Assembly: GCF_001447995.1 (NCBI RefSeq)
Contig: NZ_LDPE01000002.1
Coordinates: 558,001-622,000, forward strand
DNA: 64,000 nucleotides
Source: Maribacter dokdonensis DSW-8
GTDB taxonomy: Bacteria; Bacteroidota; Bacteroidia; Flavobacteriales; Flavobacteriaceae
Direction: 5' to 3'
This document shows, piece by piece, positions 42,761 through 51,829 of this stretch. A program made the position numbers and the translations under genes. The stretch's first letter is position 1; the number at the start of each line of letters is the position of its first letter. Under the pieces are notes generated by a model. The model saw nothing but the letters and a program-made list of their open reading frames with translations, was not told the origin of the DNA and made no database searches.

Positions 42761-44104
42761 ATGGAAAATAAAATTAAAGCATTTATGGATGAGGTTATTG
42801 CCAGAAATGGTCACGAACCAGAATTCATTCAAGCAGTTCAAGAAGTTGCAGAAACAGTAATACCATATATTGCAAAGCATGAAATTTATAATGGTAAGAA
42901 CATTCTTTTAAGAATGGTTGAGCCAGAGCGTTTGGTTTCGTTTAGGGTTGCATGGGTAGATGATGATGGTGAGATACATGTAAACCGTGGATATAGAATT
43001 CAAATGAATTCTGCTATTGGACCATATAAAGGTGGTTTACGTTTTCATCCAACGGTAAATGCTAGTATCCTTAAATTCTTGGCTTTTGAGCAAGTGTTTA
43101 AAAATAGCCTTACAACCCTGCCAATGGGCGGTGGTAAAGGTGGTTCTGATTTTGACCCTAAAGGAAAATCTGATGATGAAGTAATGCGTTTTTGCCATGC
43201 CTTCATGTTAGAATTAAATCGTCATATTGGTCCAAATACAGATGTACCTGCCGGTGATATAGGCGTGGGTGCACGTGAAATTGGTTTCCTTTTTGGTATG
43301 TACAAAAAGATACGGAATGAGTTTACTGGAGTCTTAACCGGTAAAGGTCTTTCTTGGGGTGGTTCTAAAATTAGACCAGAAGCTACAGGGTATGGTACCG
43401 TGTACTTTGCTCAAAGTATGTTGAAGACCAAAAATGAAAGCTTTGATGGTAAGACTGTGGTAATTTCAGGTTCAGGAAATGTTGCTCAGTATGCAGCGGA
43501 GAAAGCAATTCTTCTAGGTGCAAAAGTGGTGACCCTTTCAGATTCTAGCGGATATATCTATGATAAAGATGGTCTTAACGACGAAAAGCTTGCTTTTGTA
43601 ATGGATCTAAAGAATAATAGAAGAGGTCGTATATCTGAATATGCAGATAAATATGCTTCTGCAGAATTTTTTGCCGGCGAAACGCCTTGGAGCGTAAAAT
43701 GTGATATTGCCTTGCCATGTGCAACTCAGAACGAGTTGGATCAGCAAGATGCAAAAAACCTATTAAAGAATGGTTGTATATGTGTTGCAGAAGGTGCTAA
43801 TATGCCTTGTAATGCAGATGCGGTTCATGAATTCAACAATGCAAAAATTTTGTTTGCACCTGGTAAAGCATCAAACGCTGGTGGTGTAGCAACATCTGGT
43901 TTAGAAATGTCTCAGAATTCATTAAGAATCAGCTGGACTCGTGAAGAGGTAGATGAGCGTTTAAAGGATATTATGGAAGATATTCATGATTCATGTATTG
44001 AATTCGGTAAAGAGGAAGATGGTTTTTGTAACTACGTAAAAGGAGCCAATATTGCTGGTTTCGTAAAAGTGGCCGATGCTATGTTGGCTCAAGGTGTAAT
44101 CTAG
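42761..44104 (+). CDS. gdhA: Glutamate dehydrogenase (NADP-type, hexameric)
   Basis: At 447 residues it matches the hexameric NADP-dependent class. Visible are GPYKGGLRFHPTVNASILKFLAFEQ, the catalytic-Lys segment LPMGGGKGGSDFDPKGKSD and the Rossmann motif VVISGSGNVAQYAAEKA. It makes glutamate from 2-oxoglutarate and ammonia (or reverses it), the main ammonia entry point in many Bacteroidota. A strong terminator follows. Confidence 0.96.
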   Translation: MENKIKAFMDEVIARNGHEPEFIQAVQEVAETVIPYIAKHEIYNGKNILLRMVEPERLVSFRVAWVDDDGEIHVNRGYRIQMNSAIGPYKGGLRFHPTVNASILKFLAFEQVFKNSLTTLPMGGGKGGSDFDPKGKSDDEVMRFCHAFMLELNRHIGPNTDVPAGDIGVGAREIGFLFGMYKKIRNEFTGVLTGKGLSWGGSKIRPEATGYGTVYFAQSMLKTKNESFDGKTVVISGSGNVAQYAAEKAILLGAKVVTLSDSSGYIYDKDGLNDEKLAFVMDLKNNRRGRISEYADKYASAEFFAGETPWSVKCDIALPCATQNELDQQDAKNLLKNGCICVAEGANMPCNADAVHEFNNAKILFAPGKASNAGGVATSGLEMSQNSLRISWTREEVDERLKDIMEDIHDSCIEFGKEEDGFCNYVKGANIAGFVKVADAMLAQGVI

Positions 44105-44131
44105 GTTACAACCGTAAAGTATAAATTTTAT

Positions 44132-44161
44132 AATGCGAGAACCTAACTAGGTTCTCGCATT
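44132..44161 (+). terminator. Intrinsic terminator of gdhA
   Basis: A perfect 13-bp stem (44132-44144 with 44149-44161), an AACT loop and a T run follow gdhA by about 27 bases. Confidence 0.92.
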
Positions 44162-44177
44162 TTTTTATGCATTTCAT

Positions 44178-44204
44178 TTGCCAAATACCAAACAACTATC
44201 TTTG
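44178..44204 (+). promoter_or_regulatory. Promoter of recO
   Basis: TTG (44178-44180) and TATCTTTG (44197-44204) flank a 16-base spacer, shorter than usual. The -7 box lies 18 bases before the ATG at 44223. Confidence 0.5.
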
Positions 44205-44222
44205 TGTAATAGATGTTTTAAA

Positions 44223-44951
44223 ATGCAGGTAACGACCAAGGCTATAATATTTTCTGCGATAAAATATGGCGACACCAGCCTTATTGTTAAAGCTTTTACG
44301 GCATCGGACGGAATTAAATCATATTTGTTGAGAGGAGTTCTATCTTCTAAAAAAGGTAAATTAAAGACAGCATATTTTCAGCCGTTGACCCAACTGGAAA
44401 TCGTTGCCAACCACAAGAACAAAGGTAGTTTAGAGACGCTCAAAGAGGCTAAGGTTTTTTATCATTACCAAAGCTTATATGCAGATATGGCAAAAAATGC
44501 AATGACTTTATTTTTAGCGGAATTGCTGGGGAACAGCATACGGGAAGAAGAAAGAAACGAAGAATTATTTGAGTTTTTAGAGGCATCTCTACAGTGGTTG
44601 GATATGCATAGGAATGTTGCAAATTTTCATCTGTATTTTATGTTGTCACTAACAAGGTTTTTGGGATTTTACCCAGATGTATATCAGATAGATAAGCCTT
44701 ATTTTGATCTGTTGGAAGGCGAATTTGCTGAAAAAGAATCATTGAACCCCAATCTAAAAGGTGAAAATATTTATTTTTTTAAATCCTTCTTAGGCACAAA
44801 TTTTGATGCAATTCATACCATAAAAATGAACAAAACCAATCGACAAGAACTACTAAAATCCTTAATACTTTACTTTGAATTACATTTACAGGGATTTAGA
44901 AAACCGAAGTCGCTTGCCGTTTTAAATGAAGTATTTAATACGTATGTCTAA
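44223..44951 (+). CDS. recO: DNA repair protein RecO
   Basis: The 242-residue protein has the RecO N-terminal OB fold (MQVTTKAIIFSAIKYGDTSLIVKAFTASDG) and helical C-terminal domain. RecO loads RecA on SSB-coated DNA with RecR. A longer frame from a TTG 15 codons upstream would contain the promoter and is rejected. The TonB receptor gene begins eight bases before the recO stop. Confidence 0.92.
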   Translation: MQVTTKAIIFSAIKYGDTSLIVKAFTASDGIKSYLLRGVLSSKKGKLKTAYFQPLTQLEIVANHKNKGSLETLKEAKVFYHYQSLYADMAKNAMTLFLAELLGNSIREEERNEELFEFLEASLQWLDMHRNVANFHLYFMLSLTRFLGFYPDVYQIDKPYFDLLEGEFAEKESLNPNLKGENIYFFKSFLGTNFDAIHTIKMNKTNRQELLKSLILYFELHLQGFRKPKSLAVLNEVFNTYV

Positions 44952-47355
44952 GTATCTAATTATTGCACTTTTGTTGTTTAGTTGTTTTGGTAATGCACAA
45001 AAAATAACTGTTTTAGATGGAGACAGTAAAGAGCAAATTTCCAATGTAGCCGTATTTAATAAAGATAAATCAAAAATTGCCTTGACCGATTTTGACGGGG
45101 TGTTCAATGCTTCGGTATTCGGTTATAAAGAACGTATTACGTTAAAGCATGTTGGTTATCAAGAGTTCAATACCACAAAACAACAGCTTCAACGACAAGG
45201 GAATAAAGTGTACTTGGTTATGAAAGCCCAAGAATTAGATGAAGTAGTTATGTCCGTTTCTAAATGGGAGCAGCAAAAGAGAGATATTCCTAATAAAATT
45301 ATTTCATTAGATGCACGTTCCATTACATTTACCACGCCCCAAACTTCCGCAGATTTACTTCAAAACAGCGGTAAGGTATTCGTTCAAAAAAGCCAATTAG
45401 GTGGCGGTAGCCCTATGATCAGGGGTTTTGCTACAAATAGATTGCTGTTGTCGGTAGACGGTGTAAGAATGAACAATGCTATTTTTAGAGGAGGAAACGT
45501 GCAAAATGTAATATCCATAGATCCTTATACCATAAAGAATACCGAAGTCATTTTTGGACCGGGCTCTGTAATTTATGGAAGTGATGCCATTGGAGGGGTA
45601 ATGAATTTTTACACGAACAAACCAATGTTGTCTGAAAACGACAGTCTATTGGTTAGCGGAAAAGCAAATTATAGATTTTCATCGGCCAATAGTGAAAATA
45701 CAGTTCATGCAGATGTCAACTTAGGAATGAGAAAATGGGCATCGTTCACTAGTTTGACATACAACAATTTTCAAGATTTGAGAATGGGATCACATGGTCC
45801 TGATTCATATTTGCGAAACAACTATGTACAAACGGTAAACGGTGTAGATGAGCTGGTAGAAAACCGTAATCCTAAAAAACAGGTAACTACGGGCTATGAT
45901 CAAATTAATATGATGCAGAAATTCTTATTCAAGCCTAATTCTAAATGGGATTTGAATTTGGGTGCATATTATAGTGAAACATCCAACTATTCTAGGTATG
46001 ACCGGTTGATTAGGCCAACAAGTGATGGTCTAGGCTTGCGTTCGGCCGAATGGTATTATGGTCCTCAAAAGTGGTTTATGGGTAATGCCCAGCTGCTAAA
46101 AAAAGGAAACGGAAAAGTGTATGATGGTTTAAAACTTGGTATGGCCTATCAATTTTTTGAGGAAAGTAGAATTAATAGGGATTTTCAAGACGAAATAAGA
46201 AATACTACAAAAGAACAAGTAGATGCGTATAATTTCAATGTAGATTTCGAGAATAAAAAAATTGGTGATTTTAAACTTTATTATGGTAGTGAATATATTT
46301 ATAACAAAGTAAGGTCCAATGGTTTTGATCTTAATGTCAATACCAATGAAAAAACAAATGCCGCATCTAGATATCCAGATGGGTCTTCTTGGCAAAGTTT
46401 GGCCGGGTATGTAAATGGTGAATATAAAGCAAAACCGAATTTCACCTTAATGTCCGGTTTAAGATATAGCCATGTTTGGGTTAATGCTGTTTTTGACGAT
46501 ACGTTTTATGACTTTCCTTTTGAAAAAGCTGACTTAAGTACAGGGGCGTTAACGGGTAGTTTGGGTTTTAGCTGGTTTCCAAGGGCAAACCTTCAGGTTA
46601 CCTTAAATGGATCAACAGGTTTTAGAGCTCCCAATATTGACGATGTCGGTAAAATATTTGATTCTGAACCAGGTTCGGTGGTTGTGCCAAATCCAGATTT
46701 AGAGCCAGAATATGCGTATAATGCCGAAATAGGTGTTCAGCGTAATATCAATGATAAGATCATTCTTAAAGGAGCTGCCTACTACACCTATTTGGTTGAT
46801 GCTTTGGTTAGAAGGGATTTTAGCTATAATGGTGTATCTGAGATAATGTATGGTGGTGAGCTCAGTAATGTGCAGGCTATACAAAATGCGGCAAAAGCTT
46901 ACGTATATGGTTTTGAATTTGGGTTGGAAGCGTACTTGTCAGAACAATGGTCATTATCGTCTAATTTAACTTTAACCGAAGGTGTAGAAGAGGAAGATGA
47001 TGGTACTGAAACAGCGGCTAGACATGCGGCACCCACTTTTGGTGATTTTCATATTGTATGGAAAAACCAAAGAATCCGTACAGATCTATTCGTAAATTAT
47101 AATGGAGAAGTGGCATATGACGATCTTGCGATGTCAGAACAAGAAAAAGATTATATCTATGCAATTGATGAAAATGGTAATCCGTTTTCACCATCGTGGT
47201 ACACATTGAATTTTCGATCGCAATACGATGTTTCTCGTACTATTAAGATAACCACTAATGTGGAAAATTTAACGGACCAGCGTTATAGAACATATTCGTC
47301 TGGTATTGTAGCTCCGGGTATTAATGTTATTTTGGGCTTGGGCTATTATTTTTGA
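44944..47355 (+). CDS. TonB-dependent outer-membrane receptor
   Basis: From the chosen ATG (MSKYLIIALLLFSCFGNAQ) the protein has 803 residues: signal peptide, a carboxypeptidase-regulatory-like domain (about 19-95), a plug (SADLLQNSGKVFVQKSQLGGGSPMIRGFATNRLLLSVDGVRMNNA), and a beta barrel ending in an aromatic residue (GLGYYF). It overlaps recO by eight bases. The plug resembles haem/haemoglobin-type receptors, but the ligand is not certain and no SusD partner is present. Confidence 0.9.
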   Translation: MSKYLIIALLLFSCFGNAQKITVLDGDSKEQISNVAVFNKDKSKIALTDFDGVFNASVFGYKERITLKHVGYQEFNTTKQQLQRQGNKVYLVMKAQELDEVVMSVSKWEQQKRDIPNKIISLDARSITFTTPQTSADLLQNSGKVFVQKSQLGGGSPMIRGFATNRLLLSVDGVRMNNAIFRGGNVQNVISIDPYTIKNTEVIFGPGSVIYGSDAIGGVMNFYTNKPMLSENDSLLVSGKANYRFSSANSENTVHADVNLGMRKWASFTSLTYNNFQDLRMGSHGPDSYLRNNYVQTVNGVDELVENRNPKKQVTTGYDQINMMQKFLFKPNSKWDLNLGAYYSETSNYSRYDRLIRPTSDGLGLRSAEWYYGPQKWFMGNAQLLKKGNGKVYDGLKLGMAYQFFEESRINRDFQDEIRNTTKEQVDAYNFNVDFENKKIGDFKLYYGSEYIYNKVRSNGFDLNVNTNEKTNAASRYPDGSSWQSLAGYVNGEYKAKPNFTLMSGLRYSHVWVNAVFDDTFYDFPFEKADLSTGALTGSLGFSWFPRANLQVTLNGSTGFRAPNIDDVGKIFDSEPGSVVVPNPDLEPEYAYNAEIGVQRNINDKIILKGAAYYTYLVDALVRRDFSYNGVSEIMYGGELSNVQAIQNAAKAYVYGFEFGLEAYLSEQWSLSSNLTLTEGVEEEDDGTETAARHAAPTFGDFHIVWKNQRIRTDLFVNYNGEVAYDDLAMSEQEKDYIYAIDENGNPFSPSWYTLNFRSQYDVSRTIKITTNVENLTDQRYRTYSSGIVAPGINVILGLGYYF

Positions 47356-47361
47356 CATAAA

Positions 47362-47388
47362 AAAAGACCCGTAATTTACGGGTCTTTT
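47362..47388. terminator. Bidirectional intrinsic terminator
   Basis: A 13-bp palindromic pair (47362-47374 with 47376-47388) with A and T flanks lies between convergent genes and can end both transcripts; the physical loop will include the innermost AT pairs. Confidence 0.85.
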
Positions 47389-47411
47389 AAAATTATATAA
47401 AAAGGATATGA

Positions 47412-47816
47412 TTAGTGTTTAACCGCCTTTTCAACTTCTGCAGCTTTTTGAGCGGCTTTATCTGCAGCTTCGTTGGCAGCATCTTTTACATCGTTACCGG
47501 CTTTTTTTGCAGCATCAACTCCGTCTTGTCCTGCTTTTTTAGCAGCTTCCATACCTTCTTGTCCTGCTTCTTTTACTGATTCAGCAGCATCTTCGGCAGC
47601 TTCCATGGCATTCTCGCTTGCTTCTTTAGCAGCATCCATAGCGCCTTCACCAGCTTCTTCCAATTCTTTACCGGCTTCCTTTAACTCTTCTCCTGCATTC
47701 TCTAATGCAGCTCCGGCTTCTTCAGTTGCAGATTTGGCTTTATCCGCAGCATCTCTACAAGAAACAGACATACTAAGTGCTAAAATTGCTAATAATCCTA
47801 AAATTACTTTTTTCAT
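47412..47816 (-). CDS. Low-complexity amphipathic helical lipoprotein
   Basis: The 134-residue protein has a lipobox Cys20 (SMSVSC) and then an Ala/Glu/Lys/Gly-rich region of short repeats (EEAGAALENAGEELKEAGKEL, then AGQEGMEAAKKAGQDGVDAAKKAG) with a period near 11 residues, as in LEA-like or apolipoprotein-like helices. It should form a long amphipathic helix tethered to a membrane. A role in envelope or stress protection is a guess. Confidence 0.75.
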   Translation of the reverse strand: MKKVILGLLAILALSMSVSCRDAADKAKSATEEAGAALENAGEELKEAGKELEEAGEGAMDAAKEASENAMEAAEDAAESVKEAGQEGMEAAKKAGQDGVDAAKKAGNDVKDAANEAADKAAQKAAEVEKAVKH

Positions 47817-47962
47817 TTGTGTAAACGTTTAATGGTTAATTGTTCGCAATAATATACGTGTAATTTTAACTTTTGGATGTTCAACTTGTTAATAAATGTT
47901 CTAAACGGTGGTTTATAAGCATTTCAGTAGGTTCAATACACTCCTTTTTGCTCAAAATTTTA

Positions 47963-47970
47963 TAATTTTG
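47963..47970 (+). promoter_or_regulatory. -7 box for ileS
   Basis: TAATTTTG, an exact TAnnTTTG, about 35 bases before the ileS ATG. No T-box-like leader is visible. Confidence 0.5.
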
Positions 47971-48004
47971 CAGCCTTTAAAACCCAGTACTAGAAGCATT
48001 TTGT

Positions 48005-51000
48005 ATGAAGTTCGCAGAATATAAAGGATTAAATTTACCAAAGGTAGCAGAAGAAATACTTGACTATTGGTCAGAACATGCCATTTTTGAAAAAAGTATA
48101 TCAACTCGTGAGGGTAAAGATAGTTATGTATTCTATGAAGGTCCTCCGTCGGCTAACGGAATGCCGGGTATACATCATGTCATGGCTCGTACCATAAAAG
48201 ATATCTTTCCAAGGTATAAGACCATGAAAGGTTATCAAGTAAAACGAAAAGCGGGTTGGGATACCCACGGTCTACCGATTGAGTTGGGTGTAGAAAAAGA
48301 ACTTGGGATTACAAAAGAAGATATTGGGGTAAAAATATCTGTTGAGGAGTATAACGCTGCCTGTAAAAAGGCTGTGATGAGATACACTGATGTTTGGAAC
48401 TCAATGACGGAGCAAGTTGGGTATTGGGTGGATATGGAAGACCCTTACATTACTTACAAGTCTAAGTACATGGAGACGGTCTGGTGGTTGTTAAAGCAGA
48501 TTTATTCAAAAGGATTAATATACAAGGGATATACCATTCAGCCGTACTCGCCAAAAGCTGGTACGGGATTAAGCTCGCATGAACTAAACCAGCCGGGTAC
48601 CTATCAAGATGTGACGGATACTACGGTTACCGCACAATTTAAAGCAGTAGAAGAAACCTTACCGGATTTTTTACAAAACGAAGGTACTGTCTACTTTTTA
48701 GCTTGGACGACGACACCTTGGACATTGCCCTCTAACACTGCGTTAACTGTAGGGCCAAAAATTGATTATGTGTTAGTAGAAACGTATAATCAATATACGT
48801 TTGAACCTATGAACGTTATACTTGCCAAGAATTTGGTAGGGAAACAATTCGCGGGTAAATACAATCAGGTGTCGGAGAAATCGGATTTGTTGTCATATGC
48901 GTCTGGTGATAAAAAAATTCCTTTTTATGTCGTAAAAGAATTTAAGGGTAAAGACTTATTGAACATTAAGTATGAGCAACTGTTAGATTATGTGTTGCCA
49001 TATGAAAATGCAGAAAATGCATTTAGGATAATTGCTGGTGATTTTGTTACAACAGAAGATGGTACGGGTATAGTGCATACAGCTCCAACTTTTGGTGCAG
49101 ATGATGCATTTGTGGCAAAACAAGCAGTGCCGGAAATTCCGCCAATGTTGGTATTGGATGAAAACAGTAATTTAGTGCCTGTAGTAGACTTACAGGGAAA
49201 ATTTAGGCCAGAGCTTAAAGAATTGGGCGGTAAGTATGTTAAAAACGAATATTATGAAGATGGTACCGCACCAGAGCGATCTGTTGATGTTGAGATCGCT
49301 ATTAAATTAAAAGAAGAAAACAAGGCATTTAAAGTTGAGAAGTATGTGCACAGTTACCCAAACTGTTGGCGTACGGATAAGCCTATTTTGTATTACCCAT
49401 TAGATTCTTGGTTCATTAAGGTTACTGATGTTAAGGATCAAATGTTTCAATTGAACCAGACAGTCAACTGGAAACCAAAAGCAACTGGTGAAGGTAGATT
49501 TGGTAATTGGTTGGCGAATGCGAACGACTGGAATCTTTCAAGGTCAAGGTATTGGGGAATTCCATTACCGATCTGGAGAACCGAAGATGGCAAAGAAGAA
49601 ATAATTATAGGTTCTGTAGCAGAATTGAAGTCGGAAATGGCTAAAGCTCTGGAAGCAGGAGTTTTAGAAAAGGATATTTATGCAGATTTCGTTGTAGACG
49701 ATATGTCCGATGAGAACTATGATAAAATAGATTTGCATAAGAACATTGTAGATCAAATAACTTTGGTTTCGGCTTCTGGTAAGCCTATGAAACGCGAAAG
49801 TGATTTAATAGATGTTTGGTTTGATAGTGGGTCTATGCCTTATGCCCAATGGCATTATCCGTTTGAAAACAAAGAATTAATAGACGAAGGAAAAACTTTT
49901 CCAGCAGATTTTATTGCAGAAGGTGTTGATCAAACACGTGGTTGGTTCTACACCTTGCATGCTATTGCAACAATGGTCTTTGATTCGGTAGCATATAAGA
50001 ATGTAGTGTCCAATGGCTTGGTTTTAGATAAGGAAGGCAAAAAAATGTCGAAAAGATTAGGTAATGCCGTGGATCCGTTCGATACCATGAACGAACATGG
50101 AGCCGATGCTACAAGATGGTACATGATAAGCAATGCAAACCCATGGGATAACCTAAAATTTGACGAGGAAGGTATTGTAGAGGTTAAACGTAAGTTCTTT
50201 GGTACCTTATATAATACATATTCTTTCTTTGCACTATATGCAAATCTAGACCAGTTCACATACTCTGAAGAAGATATACCTTTGGATCAACGTACAGAGA
50301 TCGATCGTTGGATCCTATCTGAACTTAATTCACTGATTAAAGTGGTGGATAGTGCTTATGAGGAGTATGAGCCTACACGTGCGGCAAGGGCTATCTCAGA
50401 GTTTGTACAGGAGAATTTAAGTAACTGGTACGTGCGTTTATGTAGAAGACGTTTTTGGAAAGGCGAATATGCTGCAGATAAAATTGCGGCCTATCAAACA
50501 CTATATACCTGTTTAGATGTGGTGGCAAAGCTCTCTGCGCCTATATCTCCGTTTTTTATGGATAGGCTATATTTAGATTTGAATAAAGCTACGGTTAAAA
50601 AAGGTTTTGAAAGTGTGCACTTGGCAGATTTTCCAGTAGCGGATGAATCTGTAATTGATGAAGGCTTAGAGGTGAAAATGCATAAAGCACAAATCATATC
50701 ATCTCTGGTATTATCAATTCGTCAAAAAGAAAAAATTAAAGTACGCCAACCATTACAAAAAATCATGATTCCTGTTCTTGATGCCAAAGATCGAGAAGAA
50801 ATAGAGGCGGTTTCAGAATTAATAAAATCTGAAGTTAACGTTAAGGAAATTCAGTTGTTAGATGATGCTTCAGGTATATTGGTAAAACGTATTAAGCCTA
50901 ATTTCAAGACTTTAGGTCCTAAATTTGGTAAAGAAATGAAGCAAATTGCCCAAGTTGTCAATGCTTTTGAGCAGAATGATATCCAAAAAATTGAGCAAGA

Positions 51001-51403
51001 TGGCGAATTAACAATCCAATTAGAAAATAAAAGTATTACTTTACAGTTACAAGATGTAGAAATATCCTCTCAAGATATTGAAGGGTGGATGGTGGCAACA
51101 TCAGGTAAATTAACTGTAGCTTTAGATGTTACTATTGATGACAAATTAAGAAATGAAGGTGTCGCAAGAGAACTTGTAAATAGAATTCAGAACATTAGAA
51201 AAGATTCAGGTTTTGAAGTAACGGATAAAATTGCGGTTAAAATATTGAAAGATGGTTTTGTTGAAGTAGCTATAGAAGATAATATTGAGTATATTAAAAC
51301 AGAAACTTTGACGGCCGAATTAAATTTTGAAGAAAAGTTGGATAAAGGCGTTGAAATTGCTTTTGACGAGGTGAACACTAAATTGTTTATTGAAAAACAT
51401 TAA
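48005..51403 (+). CDS. ileS: Isoleucyl-tRNA synthetase, class 2 (eukaryote-like), with altered HxGH motif
   Basis: The 1132-residue enzyme charges tRNA-Ile with isoleucine. It aligns with IleRS type 2: YEGPPSANGMPGIHHVMARTIKDIFPRYKTMKG at the N-terminus, an editing domain (WTTTPWTLPSNTAL) and KMSKRLGN near residue 682. Where type-2 enzymes have HYGH, this one has GIHH (residues 55-58), so the first His and the Gly are exchanged. Type-2 enzymes are less sensitive to mupirocin. The dksA-like gene starts three bases after the stop, so they are cotranscribed. Confidence 0.95.
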   Translation: MKFAEYKGLNLPKVAEEILDYWSEHAIFEKSISTREGKDSYVFYEGPPSANGMPGIHHVMARTIKDIFPRYKTMKGYQVKRKAGWDTHGLPIELGVEKELGITKEDIGVKISVEEYNAACKKAVMRYTDVWNSMTEQVGYWVDMEDPYITYKSKYMETVWWLLKQIYSKGLIYKGYTIQPYSPKAGTGLSSHELNQPGTYQDVTDTTVTAQFKAVEETLPDFLQNEGTVYFLAWTTTPWTLPSNTALTVGPKIDYVLVETYNQYTFEPMNVILAKNLVGKQFAGKYNQVSEKSDLLSYASGDKKIPFYVVKEFKGKDLLNIKYEQLLDYVLPYENAENAFRIIAGDFVTTEDGTGIVHTAPTFGADDAFVAKQAVPEIPPMLVLDENSNLVPVVDLQGKFRPELKELGGKYVKNEYYEDGTAPERSVDVEIAIKLKEENKAFKVEKYVHSYPNCWRTDKPILYYPLDSWFIKVTDVKDQMFQLNQTVNWKPKATGEGRFGNWLANANDWNLSRSRYWGIPLPIWRTEDGKEEIIIGSVAELKSEMAKALEAGVLEKDIYADFVVDDMSDENYDKIDLHKNIVDQITLVSASGKPMKRESDLIDVWFDSGSMPYAQWHYPFENKELIDEGKTFPADFIAEGVDQTRGWFYTLHAIATMVFDSVAYKNVVSNGLVLDKEGKKMSKRLGNAVDPFDTMNEHGADATRWYMISNANPWDNLKFDEEGIVEVKRKFFGTLYNTYSFFALYANLDQFTYSEEDIPLDQRTEIDRWILSELNSLIKVVDSAYEEYEPTRAARAISEFVQENLSNWYVRLCRRRFWKGEYAADKIAAYQTLYTCLDVVAKLSAPISPFFMDRLYLDLNKATVKKGFESVHLADFPVADESVIDEGLEVKMHKAQIISSLVLSIRQKEKIKVRQPLQKIMIPVLDAKDREEIEAVSELIKSEVNVKEIQLLDDASGILVKRIKPNFKTLGPKFGKEMKQIAQVVNAFEQNDIQKIEQDGELTIQLENKSITLQLQDVEISSQDIEGWMVATSGKLTVALDVTIDDKLRNEGVARELVNRIQNIRKDSGFEVTDKIAVKILKDGFVEVAIEDNIEYIKTETLTAELNFEEKLDKGVEIAFDEVNTKLFIEKH

Positions 51404-51406
51404 AAG

Positions 51407-51790
51407 ATGGCAGAAGATTTAAAAGTAAGATATTCTGACAAGGATTTGGCAGAATTCAAAGAATTGATCGAAGAGAAAATAGAGAAAGCTAAAAGTCATT
51501 TAGAGCTGTTAAAAAGTGCTTATATGAATGATGGTAATAATGGTACAGATGATACTTCACCTACCTTTAAGGCTTTTGAAGAAGGGTCAGAGACTATGAG
51601 CAAAGAAGCTAATACCCAGTTGGCTATTAGGCAAGAGAAATTTATTCGTGACCTTAAGAATGCAATTTTACGAATAGAGAATAAAACCTATGGTATTTGT
51701 CGTGTAACCGGAAAATTAATCAATAAAGAAAGATTAAAACTGGTGCCCCATGCTACTCTAAGTATTGAAGCAAAAAATATGCAATCATAA
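51407..51790 (+). CDS. TraR/DksA-family protein with degenerate zinc finger
   Basis: The 127-residue protein has an N-terminal coiled coil (about 12-45, 65-95) and the DksA-like C-terminal segment YGICRVTGKLINKERLKLVPHATLSIEAK. Only one Cys (GIC) remains, so the four-Cys zinc site is lost. It probably binds RNA polymerase and modulates transcription, perhaps with (p)ppGpp. It is cotranscribed with ileS. Confidence 0.87.
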   Translation: MAEDLKVRYSDKDLAEFKELIEEKIEKAKSHLELLKSAYMNDGNNGTDDTSPTFKAFEEGSETMSKEANTQLAIRQEKFIRDLKNAILRIENKTYGICRVTGKLINKERLKLVPHATLSIEAKNMQS

Positions 51791-51792
51791 TT

Positions 51793-51816
51793 AAAACGCC
51801 TTTAGGGGCGTTTTTT
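51793..51816 (+). terminator. Intrinsic terminator of the ileS-dksA unit
   Basis: AAAACGCC pairs with GGCGTTTT across a six-base loop, followed by T residues, directly after the dksA-like stop. Confidence 0.8.
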
Positions 51817-51829
51817 AATAGCTGTAGTT

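Noticed and set aside
47473..47832. 119-residue plus-strand Ala/Ser-rich frame opposite the helical lipoprotein
   Set aside because: It is a mirror of the repeated minus-strand codons; the minus-strand frame has a lipoprotein signal and terminator.
47817..48004. T-box riboswitch upstream of ileS
   Set aside because: The 188-base region lacks a T-box sequence, specifier stem and terminator hairpin.
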